Positions 1-8,788 of a stretch of DNA of 41,461 nucleotides are shown here, in pieces. This DNA is from Candidatus Endomicrobium procryptotermitis. GTDB taxonomy: Bacteria > Elusimicrobiota > Endomicrobiia > Endomicrobiales > Endomicrobiaceae. The position numbers were made by a program, and so were the translations under genes. Each line of letters begins with the position of its first letter. The stretch's first letter is position 1. A model generated the notes under the pieces. That model saw nothing but the letters and a program-made list of their open reading frames with translations. It was not told the DNA's origin and ran no database searches. Location: assembly GCA_031279415.1 (NCBI GenBank), contig JAITIP010000011.1, positions 1 to 41,461 of the forward strand, in the 5' to 3' direction.

Positions 1-170
1 GCAGTGATAGCGAATGCGGACATCAAATACAACGAACAAGGGAAAGTGATAGTAAGCAACGACAAAGGCAACATGACATTGAACACAAAAGAATTTGAAT
101 ATATAGAAATAAAAGATAAAGATGAAAGAAGAAGTTATGATTACGGGGGAGGAGCAAGTTTTGGAAAAGT
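1..170 (+). pseudogene. 3' remnant of a filamentous-haemagglutinin-like exoprotein
   Basis: The reading frame is open from base 1, so it enters from outside the window. About 56 residues resemble the haemagglutinin-repeat (Fil_haemagg_2-like) pattern: an AVIANADI start, a NMTLNTKEFEY stretch, an EIKDKDE stretch and a glycine-rich GGGASFGK end. From about base 171 the DNA matches an IS30-type transposase in another frame. The last 11 residues before the stop at 204 are therefore transposase DNA read out of frame, and the exoprotein is truncated. It is seen only as a tail, so the family call rests on a short motif pattern and could be wrong. Confidence 0.4.
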
Positions 171-357
171 GGAGTGCTTGTTGAAAATACTAATGGGCTT
201 ATAATATGTTTCTTTTCTAAACACACTAATTTTGATAATAGAAATGATGTTTAAATTGCTCAGATAGAAGATTGGCTTAACAACAGACCTAGAAAATGTC
301 TAAATTATTTTACATCTTAAGGAGGTTTTTAATTCCACTACTGCATTAGCAATTTGA
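171..357 (+). mobile_element. Degraded 3' end of an IS30-family transposase
   Basis: Read in the frame starting at 171, the DNA gives the typical IS30 C-terminal signatures. These are a VENTNGLI start followed by FF, a TNFD segment, an IEDWLNNRPRK block followed by CLNY, and after a one-base insertion EVFNSTTALAI and a stop at 355-357. The copy is dead: there is a TAA at 252-254, a TAA at 318-320 and an extra base near 321. The DDE catalytic domain and the left end are missing. The element joins directly to the exoprotein tail on its left, so it marks an old insertion or deletion junction. Confidence 0.75.
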
Positions 358-379
358 ACTTTGTTTATTCTACAAAGTC

Positions 380-408
380 TTTACAAACACAGTAAAAAAG
401 AGTATAAA
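380..408 (+). promoter_or_regulatory. Sigma70-type promoter for the DUF5679 gene
   Basis: TTTACA at 380-385 and TATAAA at 403-408 are separated by 17 bases. A 7-bp hairpin (GTCTTAA/TTAAGAC, 419-438) lies at the predicted 5' end of the transcript, and a GGGGAGGGG ribosome site follows before the ATG at 464. Confidence 0.55.
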
Positions 409-463
409 TAACTGTTATGTCTTAAAAAATATTAAGACGTCTATCTTCAAGGGGAGGGGAATT

Positions 464-613
464 ATGGCAGAAGCAAGATGTATGAAATGCAAAAAACAGG
501 TTGAAGTTAAAGATGCCAAAGATACCGTAACAAAAAATGGTATGAAAGCGGTTACGGGTGTATGTCCCATATGCGCAACAAAGGTCTATAGAATTGTTGG
601 CAAAAATAAGTAG
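464..613 (+). CDS. DUF5679-like small zinc-ribbon protein (49 aa)
   Basis: A 49-residue protein with two Cys-x-x-Cys pairs, MKCKK at residues 7-11 and CPICATK at 34-40. It has the basic YRI ending near the C-terminus typical of the short DUF5679 family. The pairs probably bind one zinc ion. The cellular role of the family is unknown to me. It has its own promoter at 380-408, a strong purine-rich ribosome site at about 450-460 and a possible terminator at 626-680, so it looks monocistronic. The gene is too short for many gene finders, but the start, ribosome site and family pattern agree. Confidence 0.8.
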   Translation: MAEARCMKCKKQVEVKDAKDTVTKNGMKAVTGVCPICATKVYRIVGKNK

Positions 614-625
614 CAAATCTACGGG

Positions 626-680
626 GTTAACCTTATAAATAAGCTAAACAAGCGGATTAAAGGTTAACTCTGTTCTTTTT
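626..680 (+). terminator. Possible intrinsic terminator after the DUF5679 gene
   Basis: The arms GTTAACCTT (626-634) and AAGGTTAAC (660-668) pair perfectly over 9 bp, and a T-rich run ending in TTTTT follows (669-680). The 25-base loop is long for a classical terminator. Confidence 0.4.
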
Positions 681-732
681 GGCGTATAAAGTAGTTGTCA
701 GAATTTAATTATAATATATCTTGGAGTTATGA

Positions 733-2904
733 ATGAGCAGCGGGGACAAAATAATCAACTGGATAACTTCGGATCTCGGACTGCAGGAAAGCGGAGTAAA
801 AAATACAGTAATAATGCTTAGCGAAGGAGATACCGTTCCTTTCATATCGCGTTACAGAAAGGAAAAAACGGGCAATTTTGACGAAGTAAATATCAGAGAT
901 ATTAATGATAAGCTTCAATATTATATAGAACTTGAAACAAGAAAAGAGACAATATTAAACAGTATTGAAGAGCAGAAAAAAATGACTCCAGAGCTTAAAA
1001 GGCAGATTGAAGACTGTAAAGAAAAAACAAAGCTTGAAGATATATACCTGCCTTACAAACCGAAACTCCGGACTAAAGCCACAATAGCAAAAGCCGCGGG
1101 ACTTGAACCTCTTGCAAATGAAATTATGGAACAAAAACTCAGCATGAAAGAAAATAGGGAAGAGATAATAAAACCTTATTTAAATGCTGAAAAAGGAATA
1201 GACACTATAGAAAAGGCTGTTACCGGGTCGATAGACATTATTGCCGAACGGATTTCCGATAATGCTGCAATAAGAGAAATTTTAAGAAATTTTATGATAG
1301 TAAACGGCAATGTCCGTTCTAAAGCTGTAAAAGCTGCCAAAAATATAAAAACTAAGTATGACATGTATTACGATTATAGCGAACCTGTTAAAAATGCTGC
1401 AGGACACAGGCTTCTTGCGATAAGGCGCGGAGCAAAAGAAAAAATTTTGTCGTGGAAAATAGATTTAGACGATGAAGCGGCAGTGGATTTGATACTTTCA
1501 AAACTCGTTAATAACAAGGGAAACAAGTCTTTATTTTATCCCGAACTTTTTACCGCTGTAAAAACGTCTTATAACAGGCATTTATACCCTTCATTGCAAG
1601 TCGAAATATTTCTTGCAAAAATGGAAGAAGCTGACAAAGATGCCATTGATGTGTTTGCGAAGAACGCTAAAAATCTTCTACTTGCTCCACCGGCCGGACA
1701 TAAAGTTATCATGGGCATAGATCCTGGTTTCAGAACCGGCTGCAAAATAGCCGTTATAGATGAAAATGGTAATTTTAAAGAATATCATGCTATATTTCCA
1801 CATGAGCCTGCTTCAAGAATTCAGGAAGCCGAGGATATAGTAGTTGATCTTATAGAAGAATATTATGTCGAACTTATATCAGTTGGCAACGGTACAGCTT
1901 CAAAGGAAACCGTAACGTTTATTAACAACGTATTAAAAAAACATACTTTTAAAATTATGCCGAAAGTTATAGTTGTAAGCGAAGCGGGTGCTTCCGTGTA
2001 TTCCGCTTCGCCTTTGGCGACAGACGAATTCCCCAATCTTGATGTTACCGTAAGAGGTGCAATAAGCATCGCGCGAAGGCTTCAGGATCCGCTTGCCGAA
2101 CTTGTAAAAATAGATCCGAAATCAATCGGTGTTGGTCAATACCAGCATGATGTCAATCAGGGGAAGCTTAAAAAGCAGCTGGATGGAACAGTTGAATCTG
2201 CGGTTAACTTTGTAGGTGCGAATTTGAACTCCGCTTCAGTAGAACTTTTGTCATATGTTTCTGGTTTAAGCAAACTTGCCGCAAAAAATATAGTCGGTTA
2301 CAGAACAAAAAACGGTTCTTTTAAAGATAAAAAAGAACTTTTGAAAGTAATTGGGCTTGGAGAAAAAACTTTTGTTCAATGCGCGGGTTTTTTAAGAATT
2401 CAGAACGGGCTCAATCCTCTGGATAATTCTGGAGTTCATCCGGAAAGTTATGTGGCAGTTGAAAAAATGGCTCTTGATTTAGGTGTTGACATTGAAGGAC
2501 TTATAGGAAACGAAAATTTGATAAATCAGATTGATCCGAAAAAATATATTACCGAAAATACTGGACTTCTTACGTTAAACGACATTATGCATGAATTAAA
2601 AAAGCCTGGCGTTGACCCCAGAAGAGATTTTTTGACAGCTGAGTTTAGTTCGGAAATAAATACTCTGGAAGATATTCAGGAAAACATGGTTTTAAACGGC
2701 ACGGTGACGAACGTGACAAATTTTGGAGCTTTTGTGGATATAGGCGTTCATCAGGACGGTTTGGTGCATATTTCAAAGCTCAGCAGCAGATTTATAACCA
2801 ATCCGCATGAAGTTGTTTCAGTAGGCGATACAGTAAAAGTAAAAGTTCTGAAAGTAGATACGGAATTAAAAAGAATAAGCTTAGAGGTTGTGCGTCAAAT
2901 ATAA
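733..2904 (+). CDS. tex: Tex-family S1 RNA-binding protein
   Basis: A 723-residue protein, the usual length for the Tex/YdcI family. Tex is a cytoplasmic nucleic-acid-binding protein linked to transcription; its exact role varies between species. The order of domains is canonical. An N-terminal helical Tex region is followed by a YqgF-like RNase H fold starting about residue 327 (MGIDPGFRTG). Next comes a helix-hairpin-helix section at about 497-557 (LSKLAAKNIV, GLGEKTFVQCAGF), and then a C-terminal S1 domain at about 651-722 (GTVTNVTNFGAFVDIG, DGLVHISKLS). TTGGAG at 721-726 precedes the ATG. The next gene starts one base after this stop, so the two are probably translationally coupled. Confidence 0.93.
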   Translation: MSSGDKIINWITSDLGLQESGVKNTVIMLSEGDTVPFISRYRKEKTGNFDEVNIRDINDKLQYYIELETRKETILNSIEEQKKMTPELKRQIEDCKEKTKLEDIYLPYKPKLRTKATIAKAAGLEPLANEIMEQKLSMKENREEIIKPYLNAEKGIDTIEKAVTGSIDIIAERISDNAAIREILRNFMIVNGNVRSKAVKAAKNIKTKYDMYYDYSEPVKNAAGHRLLAIRRGAKEKILSWKIDLDDEAAVDLILSKLVNNKGNKSLFYPELFTAVKTSYNRHLYPSLQVEIFLAKMEEADKDAIDVFAKNAKNLLLAPPAGHKVIMGIDPGFRTGCKIAVIDENGNFKEYHAIFPHEPASRIQEAEDIVVDLIEEYYVELISVGNGTASKETVTFINNVLKKHTFKIMPKVIVVSEAGASVYSASPLATDEFPNLDVTVRGAISIARRLQDPLAELVKIDPKSIGVGQYQHDVNQGKLKKQLDGTVESAVNFVGANLNSASVELLSYVSGLSKLAAKNIVGYRTKNGSFKDKKELLKVIGLGEKTFVQCAGFLRIQNGLNPLDNSGVHPESYVAVEKMALDLGVDIEGLIGNENLINQIDPKKYITENTGLLTLNDIMHELKKPGVDPRRDFLTAEFSSEINTLEDIQENMVLNGTVTNVTNFGAFVDIGVHQDGLVHISKLSSRFITNPHEVVSVGDTVKVKVLKVDTELKRISLEVVRQI

Positions 2905-2905
2905 T

Positions 2906-4681
2906 ATGAGAATATATAAAAAAATAAAGCAATTAAGATCTAAAAACAAGCTTATCTTAAAATTGAAAGGAATGTGGCCTTTTGTAAAGCCTATTTTCCC
3001 TAAGGTAATACTTGGCTTGCTGCTTACTGTTCCCGTCGGAGCGCTTGATGCGCTTATTGCGATGTTTCTTAAACCTTATATGGACAATGTGATGGTTGCA
3101 AAAGAACCGTCAAATTTTATATACGTACCTTTTGTAATCGTAGGTTTTACGATTGTTCAGGGCATTTTTAATTTTCTCGCCGTTTATGTTAGTGGATGGA
3201 CCGCAAACAAAATAACTATCAATATTAAAAGGCTATTATTTGACAAACTTCTTTCGTTGTCGCCGTCATTTTTTGATAAAACTTCTTCTGGCAATGTTTT
3301 TTTTAGATTTTCCAAAGATGCGGAAACCGCAAGCAACGGACTTATCAATAACATAAAAACTATAGTTACTAGAGTTGTTTCAATAGTATCGCTCGTGGCT
3401 GTTTTGCTTTACAATTCATGGCATCTTACCATTATATCGATATTTGTGCTTGGATGCGCTTTTCTTCCTTTGTATTTTGTTAAGAAAAGAATGAAAATGG
3501 TATTTGAGAAATCGGTATCGGTAGAAAGTGATTTGATTACTGTATATAATGAAGCGTTTATGGGAAATAGGACTATAACGTCTTATAATTTGCAGAGCAT
3601 GAAAATGAATGATTTTGATGGACTCCTCGGTAAATCGTTCAATTTAAAAATGGCTTTGCTTAAAAATACGGCATGGCTTTCTCCAGTAATGCATATAATT
3701 TCTTCTTTCGGTGTTGCAGGAGTAGTTTTTTTCGGCACATATCTGGTTGTAAACGATATGATAACAAGCGGGAATTTTGTTTCATTTCTGGCAGCTCTTC
3801 TCATGCTTTACACTCCGGTTAAGTCCATAGGGCAGCAGTTTGTAAGCATACAAGGCTCTTTTATGGCTATGGACCGCATATTTAAAATACTTAACATAAG
3901 ACCGATCGTGAGAGATACAGAAGAACATCCTATTGAACTTAAAGGATTTAACAAGGAGATAATATTTGATAAAGTTTCTTTCAGTTATGATAATTTCAAA
4001 ACCGTATTAAACGGTATAAGTTTTACTGTGAAAAAAGGAGAAACCGTAGCTCTGGTAGGAAACTCCGGAGGAGGCAAGACAACTTTAGTAAATCTTCTTT
4101 TAAGACTTTATAATACGAAATCTGGAAATATAATAATCGATGGAATTAAACTATGGAAAATAGCGCTGCATTCTTTGAGATCTCATATAGCGATAGTTTT
4201 TCAGGATAATTTTTTATTTTCTGGAACGATACGCGAAAATATAATGATTGGAAAACCCGATGCAAGCGAAAAAGAACTTTTAGAAGCTGTAAAAATGGCA
4301 TGTCTTGATGAAGTTGTAGCTGGCTTTGAGGGTGGTCTGGACACTGTCATAGGAGAGAGAGGAATAATTTTGTCCGGTGGACAAAAACAACGCGTTGCAG
4401 TCGCAAGAGCGATTTTAAAAGACGCGCCGATAGTCATTTTGGATGAAGCCACAAGCGCTTTAGACAACAAATCCGAAAAAGAACTTCAAAAGGCTTTTGA
4501 CAATTTAATGAAAGATAAAACCATATTTGTCATAGCTCACAGGCTTTCTACGGTGCAATATGCCGATAAAATACTTGTTTTAGATAATGGCAAAATTGTT
4601 GAACAGGGAACGCATGAAGAACTTATGGCTATGGAAGAAGGTGTGTACAGACAATTGTATCAGATTCAATTTAAAAGTTAA
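2906..4681 (+). CDS. MsbA-like ABC exporter (fused membrane and ATPase domains)
   Basis: A half-size ABC exporter of 591 residues that should work as a homodimer in the inner membrane, flipping or exporting a lipid or hydrophobic substrate. The N-terminal half has about six membrane segments. The ATPase half has Walker A at 385-393 (GNSGGGKTT), the Q-loop segment VFQDNF, the signature LSGGQ at 489-493, Walker B ending in D513-E514 (ILDEATSALD) and the H-loop (IAHRLS). A TTG at 2888 would extend it by six residues inside tex. I chose the ATG at 2906, one base after the tex stop. MsbA (lipid A flippase) is the likeliest role, but the substrate cannot be read from sequence. Confidence 0.88.
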   Translation: MRIYKKIKQLRSKNKLILKLKGMWPFVKPIFPKVILGLLLTVPVGALDALIAMFLKPYMDNVMVAKEPSNFIYVPFVIVGFTIVQGIFNFLAVYVSGWTANKITINIKRLLFDKLLSLSPSFFDKTSSGNVFFRFSKDAETASNGLINNIKTIVTRVVSIVSLVAVLLYNSWHLTIISIFVLGCAFLPLYFVKKRMKMVFEKSVSVESDLITVYNEAFMGNRTITSYNLQSMKMNDFDGLLGKSFNLKMALLKNTAWLSPVMHIISSFGVAGVVFFGTYLVVNDMITSGNFVSFLAALLMLYTPVKSIGQQFVSIQGSFMAMDRIFKILNIRPIVRDTEEHPIELKGFNKEIIFDKVSFSYDNFKTVLNGISFTVKKGETVALVGNSGGGKTTLVNLLLRLYNTKSGNIIIDGIKLWKIALHSLRSHIAIVFQDNFLFSGTIRENIMIGKPDASEKELLEAVKMACLDEVVAGFEGGLDTVIGERGIILSGGQKQRVAVARAILKDAPIVILDEATSALDNKSEKELQKAFDNLMKDKTIFVIAHRLSTVQYADKILVLDNGKIVEQGTHEELMAMEEGVYRQLYQIQFKS

Positions 4682-4714
4682 GATTTTAAATTCAGTTGTT
4701 ATGGGAGGAATAAA

Positions 4715-5212
4715 ATGGCGGATAAATTTTCTTTTGACATTGTTTCTGAAGTCGATATGATGGAAGTCGAAAACGCCGTAAATCAGGCACAGAAAGAGCT
4801 TTCGGCAAGATTTGATTTTAAAGGCAGTAAATCGTCCATAGAGCTTAACAAAAGCGATAAAAAAATAACACTTGTTGCCGACGATGATTTTAAGTTGAAA
4901 GCTTTAAAAGACATACTTGAGGGTCGTTTTGCCAAACGAGGCGTGTCTATAAAATCACTGAATTATAGAGCGCAGGAAAAAGCTTTTGAAGGTTACATAA
5001 GGCAGGTTGCCGAAATTATTTCGGGACTTCCATCCGATAAAGCGAAAGAGCTTGTAAAACTCATAAAAGATTCAAAATTTAAAGTACAGACACAGATTGA
5101 CGGCTCAAAAGTTAAGGTTATTTCTTCTAAGAAAGATGATTTGCAGCAGGTAATAGCGTATTTGAAACAGGTAAATTTTTCTCTTCCGCTCCAGTTTACA
5201 AATTACAGATAA
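4715..5212 (+). CDS. yajQ: YajQ family nucleotide-binding protein
   Basis: A 165-residue cytoplasmic protein matching the YajQ family along its whole length. The N-terminus (FSFDIVSEVDMMEVENAVNQ), the FDFKGS motif, the KRGVSIKSL section and the C-terminal FTNYR ending are all characteristic. Members bind nucleic acids or cyclic di-GMP; which applies here is not visible. A GGGAGG ribosome site stands just before the ATG, and the gene lies 33 bases after the ABC exporter, so they may share a transcript. The next gene has its own promoter at 5280. Confidence 0.93.
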   Translation: MADKFSFDIVSEVDMMEVENAVNQAQKELSARFDFKGSKSSIELNKSDKKITLVADDDFKLKALKDILEGRFAKRGVSIKSLNYRAQEKAFEGYIRQVAEIISGLPSDKAKELVKLIKDSKFKVQTQIDGSKVKVISSKKDDLQQVIAYLKQVNFSLPLQFTNYR

Positions 5213-5279
5213 AAAAAATAAGTAAAATATTTATATTTGTTTTAGTTAAATAAAATCAAAAATAGATGGGAAAAGAGGT

Positions 5280-5309
5280 TTGCAAAGGCGTAATTATTTT
5301 TGTTATAAT
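5280..5309 (+). promoter_or_regulatory. Sigma70-type promoter for the response regulator gene
   Basis: TTGCAA at 5280-5285 and a perfect TATAAT at 5304-5309 are separated by 18 bases. Both lie 37 or more bases ahead of the ATG at 5346, leaving room for a short leader with GGTGG before the start. Confidence 0.6.
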
Positions 5310-5345
5310 CTTTTCGTGTCCAAATAAATATTCAACGGTGGAACG

Positions 5346-6431
5346 ATGTCTGTACAAAAAGGAAGAATACTTATTGTTGACGACGAACAGGGAATAAGAG
5401 ATCTGTTAATAAGTGAATTTAGCAAAATGGGATATGAAGTTTTCGCTGTAATAAACGGCGAAGAAGCCGCCGCAAAATTACGGGCAAAAAAGATTGACAT
5501 AGTAATCACCGAAATGAAAATGCCAAGGTTTGACGGGCTTGAACTCCTCAAATTCATAAAAGAAAAAGCTCTAGAAACTGAAGTAATAATAATAACAGGT
5601 TACGCCGCTGTAGAAAATGCACTTGACGCCATGAGATGCGGCGCGTATGATTTTGTGCAAAAGCCTTTTAATATGGATGAGCTTGTGGCTCTTGTCGAAA
5701 AAGCTCTGGAAAAAACTGAACTTAAAATGCTTGTTGCGCTTTATGAAAGCAGTAACGCTGTTTTTTCGAGTCTTAAACTTGAAGATTTATTTCCTATCAT
5801 GACTTCGTTTGTAAAAAAAGTGACGCATTCTCAGGATGCGTCGATTTTCCTTTTGGATAATAACAATCATCTCTATCCTGCGTATTCGACTTATTCCAGA
5901 TATGCGTCACAGAAAAATGAAATTGAACTTTTAGCTTCAAAACTTTGCGGAGAAAACAGAACCGAACCTATATTTTTTGACACTAGTGCCGTGCCGAAAA
6001 ACCTTGACGGAATATTTACGTCGGACACGGAAATAAAATCTGTTATAGCTTTCCCGATGATGCTTAATAAGATGATGGGATATTTGCTTTTAACAAAAAC
6101 TAACTCGGCGTATTCTTATGTAAAGTCGGATTTAAAAAATGCCGGCGTTCTTGCAGCACGGATAGCTCAGTCTATAGCTAATACGAAATTATACGAGAAA
6201 CTTGAAGTTAAAATAGCGGAACTTGAACAAGTTTTAAGAAATTTGGATAAAGTGAAAGATACGGCTAAAGCGCCGGAGTCAAAATTTAGCGATACGGCGC
6301 TTTTTATATCGGAACAAGCGGAGTATATTGCTTCTCTTAAAGACATGCCTCAGCCGGCGGTTAACGCGTTAAATGAAATGAAAAATAAAGCACTCCAATG
6401 TCTTCATGAAACAAATCAAGAACAAAAATAA
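5346..6431 (+). CDS. Response regulator with REC and GAF-like domains, phospho-Asp replaced by Glu
   Basis: A 361-residue soluble regulator. Residues 7-120 form a CheY-like receiver: acidic pair in ILIVDDE (D12, D13), the switch Thr in VIIITGY, and the conserved Lys in DFVQKPF. The phospho-acceptor position at the end of strand 3 reads VITEMKMP, so residue 56 is Glu (codon GAA) where Asp is expected. Residues about 130-300 look like a GAF sensor domain (LEDLFPIMTSF, DASIFLLD, VIAFPMM). A coiled-coil-like tail follows, with no DNA-binding output visible. Its stop overlaps the ATG of the next gene (TAATG at 6429-6433), so the two are coupled. The partner and output are unknown. Confidence 0.82.
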   Translation: MSVQKGRILIVDDEQGIRDLLISEFSKMGYEVFAVINGEEAAAKLRAKKIDIVITEMKMPRFDGLELLKFIKEKALETEVIIITGYAAVENALDAMRCGAYDFVQKPFNMDELVALVEKALEKTELKMLVALYESSNAVFSSLKLEDLFPIMTSFVKKVTHSQDASIFLLDNNNHLYPAYSTYSRYASQKNEIELLASKLCGENRTEPIFFDTSAVPKNLDGIFTSDTEIKSVIAFPMMLNKMMGYLLLTKTNSAYSYVKSDLKNAGVLAARIAQSIANTKLYEKLEVKIAELEQVLRNLDKVKDTAKAPESKFSDTALFISEQAEYIASLKDMPQPAVNALNEMKNKALQCLHETNQEQK

Positions 6432-7783
6432 TGTCATTGAAAAATAAAATTATCAGCGTTAAGGCGGAAAAAATCATCTTTCCCGGCCGTTCTTTATGCC
6501 GTTGCGAAGATGGAATAGCTTTGTTTGCCGAAGGGGTTCTCCCGGGTGAAACCGCGGATGTTCTTGTAATTAAAGATAAAAAGTCTTTTAGAGAAGGGGT
6601 CATAAAACGGATTGTTCAAAAGTCCGATGAAAGAATTGAACCCTTATGTTCTTCTTTTGGAAGCTGTGGCGGCTGTGCTTTTCAGAATACGGATTATGAA
6701 AATCAGGTAAAATATAAAAAAGGGTACATAGATGAACTGTTAAACATTTTTGGAGTTGAGATAGGTTCAATCCTTCAAAGTACGGAAATCTGGAACTACA
6801 GAAATAAGATGGAATTCAGCTTTTTTAATGGAGAAGGCATTACTGATTTGGGACTTCACTGCCGCGGAAGTTTCAATAAGTACATTTCGATTCCGCCGTG
6901 CTATATAGCTGACAAAGATTTCATTAAAGCCGCGCAGATTGTAAAAGATTTTGCTAATAAAAATGGAATTGCAGCATACGATAATAAAACTCACGAAGGT
7001 TTTTTCAGGCATCTGGTTTTAAGAAAAGCTAAAAATAACAATCAACTGCTTATAAATATTGTTACAAATGTTCTTGAAGGAAGTCATGCTTTTTTCGAAC
7101 CGCTTGTAAAAAAGCTCAGAGATTTCGTTCAAAGTGTTTATTGGACGCAAAATGCAAGCCGGTCTGATGCAGTCGTTTTGGATAAACTTACTTTGCTTTT
7201 GGGAAAAGAAAACATAACCGAAAAATTGACTGTCGGAAACCGCGATTTTTATTTTAACGTGTCGCCTTTTTCTTTTTTTCAGACGAACTCAAAAGGCGCT
7301 GAAATGCTTTATAATGAAGTTTTGCGCCAGCTCAGCCCATCGAAAGAGGATATTCTGCTGGATTTGTACTGCGGTACAGGAACGATAGGCATATGTATGT
7401 CGCATAGAGTAAAAAAAGTAACGGGAATCGAGCAGTCGGCATCTGCGATAGAAAATGCAAAAACAAACGCTTTGCTCAATAATGCTGTAAATGCCGAGTT
7501 TTTTGCTTCGACTGTGGAGAAGTGGGTAAAAGAAAACAATCTGGCTTTTGACGCCATAATTGTCGATCCGCCAAGAAGCGGACTTACAAACGACATCATA
7601 AAATTCCTGCTTGGCTCACAGGCAAGAAAAATAATTTATGTATCATGCAATCCTTCTACGCTTGCCAGAGATTTGGCTTTAATGACTGCTTCGGGTAGAT
7701 ATGCCGTAAAAATTATTACTCCTACAGATATGTTCCCTCAGACATATCATATGGAAAGCGTTGTTTCATTAGAAAAAATATAA
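6431..7783 (+). CDS. rlmD: RlmD/TrmA-type 23S rRNA (uracil-5-)-methyltransferase
   Basis: A 450-residue enzyme that moves a methyl group from SAM to C5 of uracil in RNA. The N-terminal TRAM-like domain is followed by the Fe-S cluster cysteines C73, C79 and C82 (CSSFGSCGGCAFQ), with C157 as probable fourth ligand. The SAM fold begins at about 310 (LDLYCGTGTIGI). D379 starts the DPPRSG motif, C406 in VSCNPSTLARD is the catalytic nucleophile, and E442 in the HMESVV ending is the general base. Length and motif order are normal. RlmD (U1939), RlmC or a TrmA-like target cannot be told apart from sequence alone. It starts by overlap with the regulator's stop. Confidence 0.9.
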   Translation: MSLKNKIISVKAEKIIFPGRSLCRCEDGIALFAEGVLPGETADVLVIKDKKSFREGVIKRIVQKSDERIEPLCSSFGSCGGCAFQNTDYENQVKYKKGYIDELLNIFGVEIGSILQSTEIWNYRNKMEFSFFNGEGITDLGLHCRGSFNKYISIPPCYIADKDFIKAAQIVKDFANKNGIAAYDNKTHEGFFRHLVLRKAKNNNQLLINIVTNVLEGSHAFFEPLVKKLRDFVQSVYWTQNASRSDAVVLDKLTLLLGKENITEKLTVGNRDFYFNVSPFSFFQTNSKGAEMLYNEVLRQLSPSKEDILLDLYCGTGTIGICMSHRVKKVTGIEQSASAIENAKTNALLNNAVNAEFFASTVEKWVKENNLAFDAIIVDPPRSGLTNDIIKFLLGSQARKIIYVSCNPSTLARDLALMTASGRYAVKIITPTDMFPQTYHMESVVSLEKI

Positions 7784-7799
7784 GAATCTTTAAAAACAA

Positions 7800-8463
7800 A
7801 TGCAAATAAAAATGAAATTATTTGACGAAATAAATTCCAAACGATACTGGAATTCGGCTGCTGGCATAAAAAAATTTACTGTGCCTTTCAATGCGGGCCT
7901 TTTTGAAAAGTTTGCCGCTAAAGATGCTCGCATTCTTGATGTCGGCTGCGGCTATGGCAGAACGATAAGTGAACTGCATGACGCCGGATATGAAAATCTT
8001 TTCGGAACGGATTTTTCCGAGAAAATGATTGAATCGTCAAAAAACTTGTGTCCGTATTCGGATTTCAAAATTAAAAACAAATGAAAAAATTGGCTTTTCA
8101 GACGAAAGCTTTGATTCTGTTTTGCTTTTTGCCGTTTTAACATGTATAATCAATGAAAGTAAACAGGAAAAACTCATCACTGAAATAAACAGGGTTCTTA
8201 AGTCCGTCGGTATTGTATATGTAAACGATTTTCTGATTAATACAGGCAAGCACAGCAGCGAAAGATATGAACGTTTCAAAGAAAAATATGCATTATACGG
8301 CGTATTTGAGCTTTCCGACGGTGTCGTGTTAAGACATCATGACGAAGAATATGTTAAGCGGCTTTTTTCAGTTTTTGATAAAATTATTTTTGAAAAAACC
8401 GTTTATGATACGATGAACGGCAATAAAGTAAAAGGGTTCAGTTTTTTTGGAAAAAAGAAATAA
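7800..8463 (+). pseudogene. SAM-dependent methyltransferase interrupted by a frameshift
   Basis: Two overlapping frames make one class I methyltransferase. The first (7800-8084, 94 aa) carries motif I, ILDVGCGYGRT, at about residues 42-52 and GTDFSEKMIE. It runs into a stop at 8082 in an A-rich stretch (about 8068-8092). The second frame continues with EKIGFSDESFDSVLLFAVLTCI, the usual post-motif order (split here as EKIGFSDESF then DSVLLFAVLTCI), and runs to 8463. A +1 shift near 8070-8082 joins them without loss. It could be a real mutation, a read error in the A-run or, less likely, programmed frameshifting. The substrate is unknown. It follows rlmD by 16 bases with a weak ribosome site. 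Confidence 0.8.
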
Positions 8464-8554
8464 AAATATTGATAATTAGCAGGTGTCAGTTTTGAAGGCA
8501 GCACTTTTAAAGCGCCGCTTATTATCTAATGATATAATTAAAGGAGGATTACGT

Positions 8555-8788
8555 ATGGCTGTAAAAGCAAAAACTGAAATCAAGTTTGAAATTGTAAAAA
8601 ATGTAGGTACAATTTCAGAAGGAAGCAAGGGCTGGAAAAAAGAGCTTAATGTCATTAAATGGAATGACCGAGATCCGAAATACGATTTGCGCGACTGGTC
8701 ACCTGATCATACAAAAATGGGAAAAGGCATTACTTTGACAAAAGAAGAAGTGGCAAAACTGAAAGAAGTTCTTGCTTTGGCAGAATAA
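8555..8788 (+). CDS. YdbC/PC4-like single-stranded DNA-binding protein
   Basis: A 77-residue protein matching the bacterial YdbC branch of the PC4 (p15 coactivator) fold. The features are a KFEIVKNVGTISE strand, GWKKELNVIKWND, KYDLRDWSPDH, MGKGITLTKEE and a C-terminal helix. Family members dimerise and bind single-stranded nucleic acid. A longer frame starts at 8483, but AAGGAGG at 8541-8547 and the family's normal N-terminus support the ATG at 8555. A TATAAT at 8533-8538 could be a -10 box, but I see no good -35, and it sits very near the start. Confidence 0.85.
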   Translation: MAVKAKTEIKFEIVKNVGTISEGSKGWKKELNVIKWNDRDPKYDLRDWSPDHTKMGKGITLTKEEVAKLKEVLALAE

